Assembly (NCBI GenBank): GCA_034440575.1
Contig: JAOTOL010001318.1
Span: forward strand, 434,001 to 498,000
DNA length: 64,000 bases
From: Imbricaverruca yamaguchii
Lineage: Eukaryota; Arthropoda; Thecostraca; Neoverrucidae
Direction of reading: 5' to 3'
The translations under genes were made by a program, and so were the position numbers. The notes under the pieces were generated by a model. It did no database searches. It was given only the letters and a program-made list of their open reading frames with translations, and was not told where the DNA came from. This document shows positions 1 through 10,403 of the stretch, one piece after another (the stretch's first letter is position 1; each line of letters starts with the position of its first letter).

Positions 1-337
1 GGAGTATGCGGTATGGCATGCTGGGCTAGGGTCGCACCAACTTTCTGTGATATATTTTATTTTTAAATGGTATTTCAAACAATTATACTAGTCACTAGGT
101 TGAATCCACGACACTCCAAAAGTCAAAGATAGGCAAGTGACATACCACACATTTTTACATTACTCACAATGATAATTACCATTGTGTCATACAATAATAC
201 ACATGAACATGAATTCACTATACACATGAAAACACTTGAGGATCACCACTCCAGATTTCGAGAAAATCCTACATTTTTTCATTTCTAAAGTAATCACAAT
301 TAACACTCCAGAAAATGGTTCTCCCGGAGCAGCTTGA
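1..337. other. Non-coding flank
   Basis: AT-rich sequence with no supported gene, RNA or recognisable repeat. Confidence 0.5.
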
Positions 338-539
338 ATGGTTCCCAGGTACGTGTGCAATTTCTCAACAACTGTTTGCCTGTTTCCATTAAACAAGGAA
401 TTAAACATGGGGTGTGACGCGCAGGTATATGTATATGCCTTGCATATACTCGGATTGGTATTCTGGGATGTAAGTGACTTGGTTGAAGACTTGACTGTAG
501 GAGAAACTCTGGGAAGAAGTGACGACAGCAAAGATAGAT

Positions 540-2450
540 TCAAGGCACATGTAGTGGACATTATTAAGGATAATTTGGTGAAGGTTCCTAATTTCAACCG
601 GCTTTGACTGCATGAGAGCGGCTTTAAGCGCTATAAGATGGGAAGGCAAAAACCAGAGCAGCAAAGCGAGCAAAAGAACTGGATTTGGCTAGGAACTGTA
701 ATGGGGACAGCAAAAAGTTCTTTGGTTTCTACAAGCTGAGCCAAGTTTCTGGCACAATTGGTCAACTGGAAGTAAATGGGACTATATTGGGTGAGGATAG
801 TGAGATGGTTGAGGAGCTGAGCAAGCGGTTTAAATCAGTGTTTACATTGGAAGATATGACCAATCTGCCGACCGTACACCATAGTTCAGTGACATGGGAT
901 CTAACAAATGATGTTGATTTCATTGATAGTGATGTTGTTTACAATCATATCAGGAAGATAAAGCCAAACAAGGCAGAAGGACCTGATGATATTTATGCTA
1001 GGGTGTTGCGGGAAACTGAAAAGGAACTGGCATTTCCACTTAGTATAATATTGTGTAGATCAGTTTCACAAAATGAAATTCCAACCGATTGGAAAAGGGC
1101 AAATGTAGATCCTATTTTCAAGAAAGGAGAAAGAAGGAAAGTTGAAAACTATAGGCCAGTAAGTCTCACATCCCTAGTCTCCAAGGTACACGATTCAACT
1201 ATCAAGGCTAGAATAGTTAGTTATCTGGAAGGTAGCAGATTGATTCAACATACCCAACATGGGTTTAGGAAAGGACGATCGTGTCTCACAAACCTCTTGG
1301 ACTTTTTGAACTTCGCCACAGAACAATTTGATCAGGTAAATCAGGTTGATGTAGCATATCTTGACTTTAGTAAGGCCTTTGACAAGGTACCCCATACACG
1401 GTTAATGATACAGCTTCAGTCCCATGGTATTGTAGGTAGCATCTTAAAATGGATAGAGTTGTGGCTTTCAGATAGACAGCAAAGAGTGATGCTAAATGGT
1501 ACAAAGTCATCATGGCAAAATGTTCTTAGTGGAGTCCCCCAGGGGTCAGTACTGGGGCCACTACTGTTCATTATATTTGTAAATAACATTGAAAGTGGCC
1601 TAAGCAGTAGTTTTAAAATTTGCGGATGATTTGAAGGTCTTTAGGGCAATAACAGGACAAGATGAGCATATCTCGCTGCAAAAAGACTTAGACGAACTTG
1701 TGAAGTGGTCCGAAGAATGGCAAATGAAATTTAATTTTGATAAGTGCAAAATCATGCATGTAGGTAAGCAGCATATCAAGGCTCCATACTTGACGGTGGC
1801 CAAATGCTATCAGTGACTCAACAGGAGAAGGATTTAGATGTATTCTAAACACAACATTGGGGGCATCAGAACAGACCAAGGAAGCCAGGAAGAAGGCACT
1901 GAGAATGCTTTCGGAAATAAATAGGAATGTGTTATACAGAAGTGAGGAAGAGATCAGGAAGCTTTACTGTGTATATGTCAGGCCACATTTAGAATACTGC
2001 ATCCAAGCCTGGTGTCCTAGCTACGAAAAAGATTGTTGGCTTTTAGAGAGAGTACAAAAGAGGGCTACAAATGGTTAATGGTATAAGCAACCTAGCATAT
2101 GAGGAAAGATTGAAGAAATAGAATATGTTTTCACTTAGATATAAAAGGCTGAGAGGAGATCTCATCGAAGTCTTTAAATTTGTCCATGGTCTGGAGAGGG
2201 GATACCTTGGGGAAATGTTTTAATTTAACAGAAATGATGCAATTAGGGGTCATAAATTCAAAATTAAAGTTAACCACAGCAGAACAAGGTTAAGGCAAAC
2301 TTTCTTCACCAACAGGGTAGTAGAACACTGGAACCAGCTGCCAGAAACCATTGTCGGTAGCAGCGCATTGAACATCTCTAAAAACAGCATAGATGATCAT
2401 TATAAGAATAGATGGCTTTCTTTTCAGTATTACAGAGAGGGTTGATCGAC
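540..2450 (+). mobile_element. CR1-like non-LTR retrotransposon (LINE), 5'-truncated and broken
   Basis: The 3' part of a CR1-type LINE: the linker before the reverse transcriptase, the RT domain, and the C-terminal region typical of CR1 elements (an ERLKKL block, an LRGDLIEVFK block, a WNQLP block). The endonuclease domain and any ORF1 are not visible upstream, so the copy is 5'-truncated, as is usual for LINEs. The clade call rests on recalled motif order and needs a phylogeny. The left limit is approximate. Confidence 0.8.
685..2078 (+). pseudogene. Reverse transcriptase of the CR1-like element, frameshifted
   Basis: Would copy the element's RNA into DNA by target-primed reverse transcription. 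The frame from 685 to 1629 carries fingers and palm motifs: YRPVSLTSL, QHGFRKGRSC, AYLDFSKAFDKVPH with the first catalytic Asp, and SGVPQGSVLGPLLF. The frame breaks at about 1618-1622, exactly at the F-A-D-D catalytic box; the two Asp codons continue in another frame through 1631-1816. A third frame, 1857-2078, has the CVYVRPHLEY and RVQKRAT blocks, and in-frame stops follow near 2119. At least two frameshifts plus stops make it inactive. The ATG at 685 is only the first ATG in a truncated frame. Confidence 0.85.
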
Positions 2451-2455
2451 GGATT

Positions 2456-3180
2456 TGGTGGGCAACTGGTTAATTGTACAGAGTGCAACCAAGAAGGGCC
2501 CTTGTGGCTCACAGTTGCACTGATCTTTTATGTCTTTATATACATATACCTACTTAGGGACTGTAAACTGCATGACCCTTGAAGATCTGCTCCACTTTCC
2601 TCCATCAAACCAACAGCCAACAACCTGCAAAAGTAACCACTGATGATATGCTCCACCAAGATAGCCAACAGCGAACAACACGCAAAAGCCACCGAGTCCC
2701 TGGGAATAGCTGGGGAAATCTTCTCTTGCTTGCGCCAATATGACTACTGACAGAAACATGACCGTGGGTCTGATAGTTGACTCACATGTGGAGTTTTATC
2801 TCCTGAAAGTGGTGCTACCGCTGGATTTATGTTTATGAATCATATATTTGGAGATGAGGTTTTCCGGTAATAATATTTGGAAAAAATATGTTATATTAGT
2901 TATGTCTAAGGTAGGCTGGTATTTGAATATTTCAATGATATCCTAGGTATCCCGATTTCCCTAGGTATTTGAATGATATCCTCAGCTTAAGAATATATGT
3001 GGTGTGACATGTCAATTTAAAAAGTAATAAGCATATACAATTTAATAGTGGAAACAACATTCAATCTTCCAGCAAAAAGGAAACTCAGTTTTCTGGAGTG
3101 AATGTCTTGAATAAAAAATATAACAAATGTTCCTTCTTCAAGTCATGGCATAGTTTCATCCTGTGCAACTCCGGGGATCT
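2456..3180. other. Non-coding AT-rich stretch
   Basis: No gene supported. The short ORF at 2550-2759 has no recognisable content. Confidence 0.4.
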
Positions 3181-3184
3181 CTAC

Positions 3185-4025
3185 AGCTAAGAATCGCGCC
3201 AGGTCCCCAAAAATCGCTCTGGGCTCCATAAATTCACAGAATGGGCTCTAAACAAATCCAAATGTCACAACAAACTCGCGCCGGGCCCGAAGCTTTGTGC
3301 CGGGGACCGCGAAAATCGCGCTGGGGCCCAGCAAAGTGCAACGCTCCCAGCGAACTCGCACCGAGTCCCTGAAATATCGTGTCTGGGACCCAAAATTTCC
3401 GTCGGTAGTTCCAAAAATGATGGTTGGGGCACCAGAATTCCCCCCGGGAATCCTAAAACTTGCGTCGATTGCCTGAAATAAACATGGCTTGGCCCAAAAA
3501 TCGCAGCGGAACCGGACAAAAATCACGACGGGGCCTCCAAAATATGAAAGGATTCCGTTAAATACATGTCCGAGGCAGGAAAATCACTCCGGAGCCACAC
3601 GGATGCCACCAGATGCCTTAGAAAATGGCGCACGTACCCGACAAATGTATCGGAGTTCGACAAATCGGAGCAGGACACAAAAATATTGCACCAAGGGCCC
3701 TAAAAATCAGGCCAGGGCTCGGACTTTACAAGATTCAGAAGTCACCATAAAATGCGTCGAGCCCAAAAAACTGGCGTCGGATCCATCGGGAATCACGCAC
3801 CTAACCGCGAAACGTCGCGCAGGGACCCCGAAAGATTATGCAGGAGTCTCTAAAATAGTGCTGGGGTCCCACAAATGTGCCCCAAATAAACACAACAGGA
3901 CAGTGAGAGAAGAGCGGGAGGCCAACAATGCACCTGACCCTATAAATCGCACTTAGTCTCGCAAAAAGTTGCAGCGACTTAAAACTTGCGCTGCAGTTCT
4001 AAATCAACACACCTGGAGCTCAAAG
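3185..4025. repeat. Degenerate array with a period of about 30-31 bp
   Basis: A loosely periodic run in which a C-rich then A-rich block (cccaaaaatcgcgct-like) followed by a G-rich block (gggg/ggcc) recurs roughly every 30-31 bases, for example around 3300, 3330, 3360 and 3395. Individual units differ strongly. ORFs on both strands through this stretch are by-products of the periodicity. The same sequence type recurs at 40130-42160. Confidence 0.6.
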
Positions 4026-4439
4026 AAAATATAACGCAGGACCTTCAAAGTACACCGGAACCATGATAACGAATGGGGACCTCAAAAACTGGCTGTCTTC
4101 CTCAAAAAGCGACATGGCGTGAACAAAATGAATAAAAAGTGCAGGCACTAAATAAACTCGTCGGGATCTACGGCAACGCGCCGGTTCCTCAAAAATACTA
4201 TCGGTGTACAAGAAAAAAACTTTCTTCTTTTTTTAAGTCTGGTCCCAAAGATGTGCTGAGCCCCAAGGAAAAATTGGTTGGAGCCCTAAATACGAGCGTA
4301 GTAAGTAAGCGAAGAAAAACGCAACGGTTCCGAAAAATAACACCTAGCTATGGTCTCGGATCGATAGCCAATCTGGGAGCGTATTTAGCCAAAGAGATTA
4401 GATGCATACAAATTAATGGCGAGGACTTTGAAAAATTCC

Positions 4440-5110
4440 AATTAGCTTTGATTATGAAGTTTGACCTTAACATATCCCAGTTTCAAAATGTGAATGAGGC
4501 GCTCACCATGGGCTTGATGGTAGATGTGGGTAAATTTTTGCAAAAACGGAAAATATGCGAGGCGACCGAACAAAAATCAGCTTTACGTTGAGATTATTTC
4601 GAATTGTCAACATTCTCATACCGCACAAGAAGCGACGTCGAATGACATTCGTTTTCTGCAAATTGAAGCCATAGCGACGAAACGTGAGGTCATCGAAGAT
4701 CTCAATGAAACTTTCGACCTTGATATGTGCCGTTTTGAAATGCTACTCGATTGTTCATCTAGGTTATCGCTCTTGACACCAGATTTGGGTAGGTTTGAGC
4801 GAAAACGAAAAAAATGAGAAGCAATAGAATGACCAGCTTAGTTTTTTGCTTTGAGAAATAATTTAGTTACTTAACTATCAGATACCGCATAACAAGCCCG
4901 GCGAATAACGGTCATTTGATGCAAATTGAAGCGCTAGCGACCGAACCTCGCGTTCGGTAGCTATCGCTTCAATATCGCAATCAAAGAAATCAAGCTAACC
5001 TTGGATTTTGAAATTTGACCTTGATGTGTCCTCGTTTAAAATGTTACGCGACGGTTCACCACAGTCTGTCTCTTGATACCAGGTTTGGGCAGGTTTTGGT
5101 GAAAACGAAA
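4440..5110. repeat. Diverged tandem duplication, unit about 260-300 bp
   Basis: The block tttgaccttaacatatccca at about 4459 recurs in diverged form at about 4713 and 5018, each time followed by a similar A/T-rich stretch. The segment at 4735-4815 (Asp/Gly-like codons, then gcgaaaacgaaaaaa) is repeated at 5040-5115. The small ORFs at 4139-4591 and 4524-4817 lie in this repeated material and I do not call them genes. Confidence 0.55.
4925..4973. repeat. Near-perfect inverted repeat (hairpin), 22-nt arms, 5-nt loop
   Basis: Arm 4925-4946 pairs with 4952-4973 at 20 of 22 positions around the loop ctcgc. It lies inside the diverged tandem duplication. No function can be read from it. Confidence 0.8.
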
Positions 5111-5140
5111 AAAAGCAGTGCTGCCGGAGAGCCCGGTTTG

Positions 5141-5467
5141 CGTTGGGCCTTGGCCGTTGGGCCTTGACCGTTGGGCCTTGACCGTTGGGCCTTGACCGTT
5201 GGGCCTTGACCGTTGGGCCTTGACCGTTGGGCCTTGACCGTTGAGCCTTGACCGTTAGACCTTGACCGTTGGGCCTTGGCCGTTGGGCCTTGACCGTTGG
5301 GCCTCGACCGTTGGGCCTTGACCGTTGGGCCTTGGCCGTTGGGCCTTGACCGTTGGGCCTTGGCCGTTGGGCCTTGACCGTTAGACCTTGACCGTTGGGC
5401 CTTGACCGTTGGGCCTTGGCCGTTGGGCCTTGGCCGTTGGGCCTTGACCGTCGGGCCTTGGCCGTTA
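5141..5467. repeat. 14-bp tandem minisatellite, about 23 copies
   Basis: Unit cgttgggccttgac, alternating with variants in which the last bases are ggc, plus a few copies carrying tagacc or gagcc. It produces long but meaningless Gln-Gly/Lys-Ala-Gln ORFs on the minus strand. Confidence 0.95.
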
Positions 5468-5563
5468 GAGTGGTCATGCGAGACTGGTATAATTGCTTCC
5501 AGCGTGATCAGTACAGGAAGAAGCATGTGTGGCAGTTGATTCGAATGATATTGCTTATATTGT

Positions 5564-5593
5564 CAGTTTTGATATCATTCGATATCAAAACTG
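5564..5593. repeat. Perfect inverted repeat, 13-nt arms, 4-nt loop
   Basis: cagttttgatatc at 5564-5576 and its exact reverse complement at 5581-5593 around attc. The rest of 5470-6085 holds no supported gene. Confidence 0.85.
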
Positions 5594-6084
5594 GCATTCA
5601 GCACCCGTTGCTGCATGCCAGTACCAATACAATATGTATCAGGCGAACTAGTCGCTGAATACGACAACGACGGTGACTTGACGTACGTGTTTTAGATTGG
5701 CCAAGACGCCCAAGGACACCCGGAGTCACGCTTGTTCACGATATATTGATATATGCGCGGGGGAAGGCAACCTAAGATGTATGGGTAGGCAACCTATGAT
5801 GTAAGGCTATGTAAGATGCATGCCTTGCGATAATGCAAATTTAGTGCATCGCAGAGCACAATTCTGCACCTAAGCGAAAACAGAAGACTGTCAAGTTTTT
5901 GTGTTATTGAAGAATAGTCCAGAAACAGAAAATGATAACGCTTGCTATTTACCACTCGCAGAATGTGTGACGATAGATAGCCTGTGAAGCCTGTTGATTG
6001 GCTAGAACGGCTTCACATAACACGTAAGCAAGCAAGCCATCTATAGAAGACAGTCTGCGATTCCGAAAAATGGAGGGGAAGAGA

Positions 6085-6345
6085 TGACACCGTGTAGACT
6101 GCGTATTGGTCGTATATATCAAATGCATGCTCATTTTTACCGGGAGAGAACGAGGCCGATGTACAGCTTGCGGGGACGTTGTGACGGCTGAGCATGCCTT
6201 TTTCTCTTGTACACGTCTTAATTCCATCCGACAGAGATATTGCTAGGTATCTGGTATTATCAATATATTAGACGAACTACCCAAGGTTGATATCTCAGAT
6301 GTCTTCAAATTCTTCAACTTCACTGAAGTTCACATTGTGTATGTC
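6085..6345 (+). pseudogene. LINE 3'-end remnant: C-terminal zinc-binding tail of a reverse transcriptase ORF
   Basis: Plus-strand translation gives CRLRIGRIYQMHAHFYRER and then, after a one-base frameshift near 6153, CTACGDVVTAEHAFFSCTRL. An R-L-R-I-G-H/R stretch followed by C-x2-C...H...C is the conserved tail downstream of RT/RNase H in Jockey- and I-type LINEs. A further frame ends with DELPKVDISDVFKFF at about 6270-6333. The frameshift and a stop show decay. The family is different from the CR1-like element at 540-2450. Confidence 0.65.
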
Positions 6346-6379
6346 CCACCGGCGGGTGAGCACATACTCGTATTTGGTT

Positions 6380-6567
6380 TGTTTGTTTGTTTGTTTATTG
6401 GTTGGTTCACGACACACTTTATGCACATTCATGGCTAATGGCGCCGCCCACACTGTTTCGCCGGTGGGCCGCGGGATTGGGAAATGTCCTGAGTGGCGCT
6501 AGAGTCGAACCCGGGACCTTTGGTACCCATAGCCCACCTTAACTACTCGGCCATCCCCGCCCCACTC
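6380..6567 (-). mobile_element. tRNA-derived SINE-like element
   Basis: On the minus strand a tRNA-like head sits at about 6567-6485, with an A-box-like start and the B-box-like match ggttcgactc, followed by a body that ends in a run of caaa/gttt units (6380-6400 as seen on the plus strand). Its head differs from the main SINE family of this window. Confidence 0.55.
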
Positions 6568-6925
6568 GTATTTGGTAACATAGGCGATTCTTTTGGTGGG
6601 TCAGGTAGCTCCCTTCCCCTCCCGTCGATATAAGCGCATTCGTATTTAACCAAGTCATCAATGCAAATTGTCATCGGAACTTGAACTGACCTGAACAACG
6701 GGTATAGAAAAACCAATCCTTAAACATGCCGCCTCTCTCTCTCAGCGGTCCTTGCTGCAAGTGACCGCTGGTGACGTCACACGCCTATACTTCCCGGACG
6801 AGGAATCGACCAACGGGAATTGGGCTGATGCTACCCGCCTGGAATGTCCGATCTGATGCGGCTGGCCGGACCTAGCGAGTGAGCCGTTCGCGGCGCTTGC
6901 GACAGTCCTCTGCTGGATGCGACTT

Positions 6926-7336
6926 TTACGAGCGGGTCGACGGAGTGCAGCGGGGGCCGGTCGGCTGCCCTGGTACACACCAGCCGCCACCTGTGCCTGT
7001 CCAGAGCCGCTCACTGATCAGTGCGATTGTCGGGCAGGTGCCGTCACCAGTCGCCATCACTTCTGCCGGAGTGAACAGAGCATATGACGTTCTGAACAAT
7101 GCCAGCAGGTCCTTGAAGAACGGGGTCTGAGTAGATTCACTTCTGAAACGGCGGCTAATGAACTCCTTGGACCGTAAATCGTGCATGCTTCTCTGAGCAT
7201 ACAAGATACTCAGAAATGCTTCTCTTTGCTTGATGCTTACAGCGCTAAGGAATTCAGGGCAAAATGGTCGTGCTTCCCCCATGCGAAAGCCCAATTTCAG
7301 CCGATGTTTTACACTAAAATGGAATGTTCTCGACAT
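6926..7336 (-). CDS. Unidentified ORF, 136 codons, possible exon or relic
   Basis: Not recognised. An uninterrupted minus-strand frame of ordinary composition; its middle (residues about 25-95) has mixed helix-like character and reads like protein. The distal third overlaps a GC-rich block at 6770-7060 and becomes Gly/Pro/Thr-rich. I see no convincing acceptor/donor pair and no partner exon. It could be a transposon relic or chance. No function is proposed. Confidence 0.2.
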   Translation of the reverse strand: MSRTFHFSVKHRLKLGFRMGEARPFCPEFLSAVSIKQREAFLSILYAQRSMHDLRSKEFISRRFRSESTQTPFFKDLLALFRTSYALFTPAEVMATGDGTCPTIALISERLWTGTGGGWCVPGQPTGPRCTPSTRS

Positions 7337-8228
7337 TTAATCGCTTTATGAGGAGGATTGGCGAATGTTAACTGTTCACGTCTGGGGAACTCTTCGGATT
7401 CAGATATTTTTTAATTGCTTTCCCTGCTAGGCTTCTGGATCCGCACTTGGTTTGCAGCGTCACGCATGCCAAGCAATCCTGCGATGGAGCTGTTGTTCTA
7501 AATACAGGCCACGTACGTTCATGTTTACTTTGCGATAAATTGGGTTGGCGCGAATTGGATAAATGATGTACCCTGGGAGATGTGATGCCATTATGCAGGT
7601 GTCCCTCTAGAGTATAACATGGAATGGCATTTCCAAATCCGTTCCAATCCAGATCCGTATGAGCAGATGCATCCGAATGCATATTCGTATGGGATGGAGA
7701 TATTCCATTCGTTGTCCAATCCATTTTCAAATGACTAGGTAGTTCAAACCTGATGGGCTCCAGGAATAAATGGGATGTGGACCATCAACATTATACAATA
7801 GAAGGCAACAAAAAAAAGTATTTGATATGAAAAGTGGCTTATAATTTACATCAGGAACACCATAGTTTATCAAGGCATCACAATTTTACTTCCGATGATA
7901 TGTACAAACTGTGCAGTCCTCTAATTTTCTAACTTGTGCTGGCTTGTTGTGCATGAGCATTATCAAAGCATACAAGAAACAGGACAACCGCTGAGAAATA
8001 AGATAATATAAAGGTAGCATTCTCCATGTATCCCAATCAATCTCTTCATGCATCACCAAAGGCCTAATGTTGAACTTGGAAATTGGTGCTGCATTGGTAA
8101 CGCGAAAAGTACCCAAATGTCCACCTCTGAAGTGGACTCCGTTTAGTGGTATGATCCTCCTTCCAAAACAAAAACAAAAGTAACGTGATGGACACCATCT
8201 TTTTGTATTTTTTGCAGTGCATTGTATG

Positions 8229-8582
8229 TTAGAAAAGACAACGAAAACACACTTTGCTCACCGATACCTCCATCAATGGCACTTTCAGTACTATGAAAAT
8301 GTAGTAACCATCAAAAGGCCGACGAAGAGCAAGCACAGAAGCAACAGCCCGACACTCGTGCCCGGGAATTTGATGTATTTCAAATTGTCTGCTGGGAACA
8401 TCGCTGACGTCGAACAAAGCTATTATGCCATAATCTATATGGCCACATTGCGTGACGTAATCCATGTATGCTGTGACAAGTCCCCAAAGCTCCATGACGT
8501 CAGTTGTGCCCCATAAGAATCCCATGGTGACGTTGTTTTTTTTTAGGGGAGAAACTCTTGTGGGATTTCGGGGTCTACTCAT
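8229..8582 (-). CDS. Unidentified ORF, 117 codons, likely relic
   Basis: Not recognised. The frame stays open for 117 codons in moderate-GC DNA and contains hydrophobic stretches near its C-terminus. Its first codons overlap the piggyBac-like MITE fragment that ends at 8709, so the apparent start is not reliable. A plus-strand ORF overlaps it at 8217-8516. Chance or decayed repeat are both possible. Confidence 0.18.
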   Translation of the reverse strand: MSRPRNPTRVSPLKKNNVTMGFLWGTTDVMELWGLVTAYMDYVTQCGHIDYGIIALFDVSDVPSRQFEIHQIPGHECRAVASVLALRRPFDGYYIFIVLKVPLMEVSVSKVCFRCLF

Positions 8583-8709
8583 CGGGCGCCTTCCAATGAC
8601 AGCCTTTTAGTGTTCGTGCAACGCTTAGTTTGGAGGTTGGATTAGGCATAAAATACCCCCTCCCCCAGACGGGATGTGAGGATCTGATCAGAAAGACCGG
8701 AAGGGTTAA
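8540..8709 (+). mobile_element. piggyBac-like MITE, right-end fragment
   Basis: Matches the right end of the copy at 47537-48365: the gttcgtgcaacgcttag block, a C-rich run, gggatgtgaggatctga, and finally ccggaaggg followed by TTAA at 8706-8709. Read inward, this end is CCCTTCCGGTCT, which matches the left end CCCGTCCGGTCT of the copy at 59902 at 11 of 12 positions. The left limit is approximate; the left half is missing. Confidence 0.7.
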
Positions 8710-9785
8710 CTGATATGCTCAGAGGAGTTCCATGGCGTTCCACACCGCTTGCAAAAGTCATGGGTGTAACCAAGGAGGGAGACTGGGGGAACATGTCCAC
8801 CAATTTCTGAAGTGGCGATTCACCTACACAATGAAAATTATCATGGAAATGGAATCAAAATCGAAATAGTTGAAACCATTTCTCACTTTTTTCCCTCAAA
8901 TTAATGCTCTCAACCTGACATAACCTAATCTGTCCTGTTTATATAGAAGGGAAAATGATACAATTTCTTCCGAAAATTCCAAAGTAATTTTGTTCGCGAA
9001 ATAAAAAACTAACCTTACAAATGAAAAACTGGTCCTTTTCAGATTACCTCTCCAAGCCTAATATAACCCATCCTTCAGTGTATTACGTATTTAGCCTGTT
9101 TATGAAAAAGGAAAAAGTGACAAATTTCTTCCGAACATTTCAAATTAAATAGTTTTTAACCGAAAAACGATCCAAACCGTTTGGTTGTTTCATGGAGGTA
9201 CAATGTGTGGAATACCTCTCTGTGATTTCCCCAATAATTCCCCCTTTTAACTAAAAACTTCAAATCAATCCATTCCGATCACTGCTCGCTGGTAGCTACG
9301 AGGGGCGTATCGAAAAGAACTCTGTTTTTAGTACTACATTTGTAGCCTGAATGCAGACTGCCATGAACTTTGCTCCCTTTCATTTGCTCCCATTTATTTT
9401 GCAACCTATCTCAGAAGCAATGATTAATTTTCATGGTTGTCACCTAGCATACACCACAAAGTGGGATACAAAGTGCAATGGCACAAGGCGTGATATTCAC
9501 TTTGATTAATAATCTATCATGGTCGATGTGCCAGAAAACCCTAATAACCACCCCTATATTCACTTTTTTATGCGATTATAACGACCTGTGCCAATGTGCT
9601 TTGTATCTAATTTGCCCAGTAAGCTATTAACCACCAAGTAAGCATGTATATTCGGACTCTTGCATATATTAAGGGTATTCACAATACACTTGTGGCAATT
9701 ATAGCTTTACCTAAGTGATGCAGGAAATTACCACTAGTTACGTATGTGCATGCATATACGAAGCACATTCATAAAGTTGTAGTAT
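8710..9785. other. AT-rich non-coding DNA with a short diverged duplication
   Basis: The stretch around 8910-9010 (cctgtttata, gaaaa, caatttcttccgaaaatt) is repeated in diverged form at about 9080-9170. No gene supported. Confidence 0.4.
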
Positions 9786-10403
9786 TCCATTGTGTGGAAT
9801 AAAGGGTGGGCGTCCAGTGGTATATGCATGTCCGGTTCCACGCATAGATGGCGCTTCAGATAGAGACCAAACAGGGGAACTGGGATCCGTAGAATCGTAG
9901 AATGTCAGGTGGCAGGTCGTTGCACTACCGTGCGGCATGGCTACAACATCGCGTTTGGCCAACTTCGGCGGATGACCTGGGCACATTAAGACCACCATCC
10001 AGCCCCGTGAGCCGGTATGAGATAGTTGCAATGTATTTGGAGGCTAGCAGTGGTTTGCATTATTATTTGCACATTATCATTATCAGTCTTCTCCATTACA
10101 CTGTTCATGTGCACTATTATATTTTGGTTGAGTAAGTAACATGGGGTTGATTCTAATCAGGTAGTTCCATTCTAATGCGGGTATTACAATTATATATCCT
10201 ACGACCAAAAGTGAAGATTTTGTAACAAACAAAAAAAGAAGAACAAAAGTTTTCTCCGTTATCTTTCTGCATCATAGACAGCTGTCGCTCCGTCGCGATG
10301 AACACTGTAGTTTGCTCACAATTATTGCCGTACCGACTGTACGCTGGTATTACATTCCTTACGTCGTGTGGTGTGTCATTGGCCCGGAGCAGACAACTGC
10401 GGG

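Noticed and set aside
4995..5526. Two overlapping minus-strand ORFs of about 160 codons
   Set aside because: Translations of the 14-bp tandem repeat in two frames.
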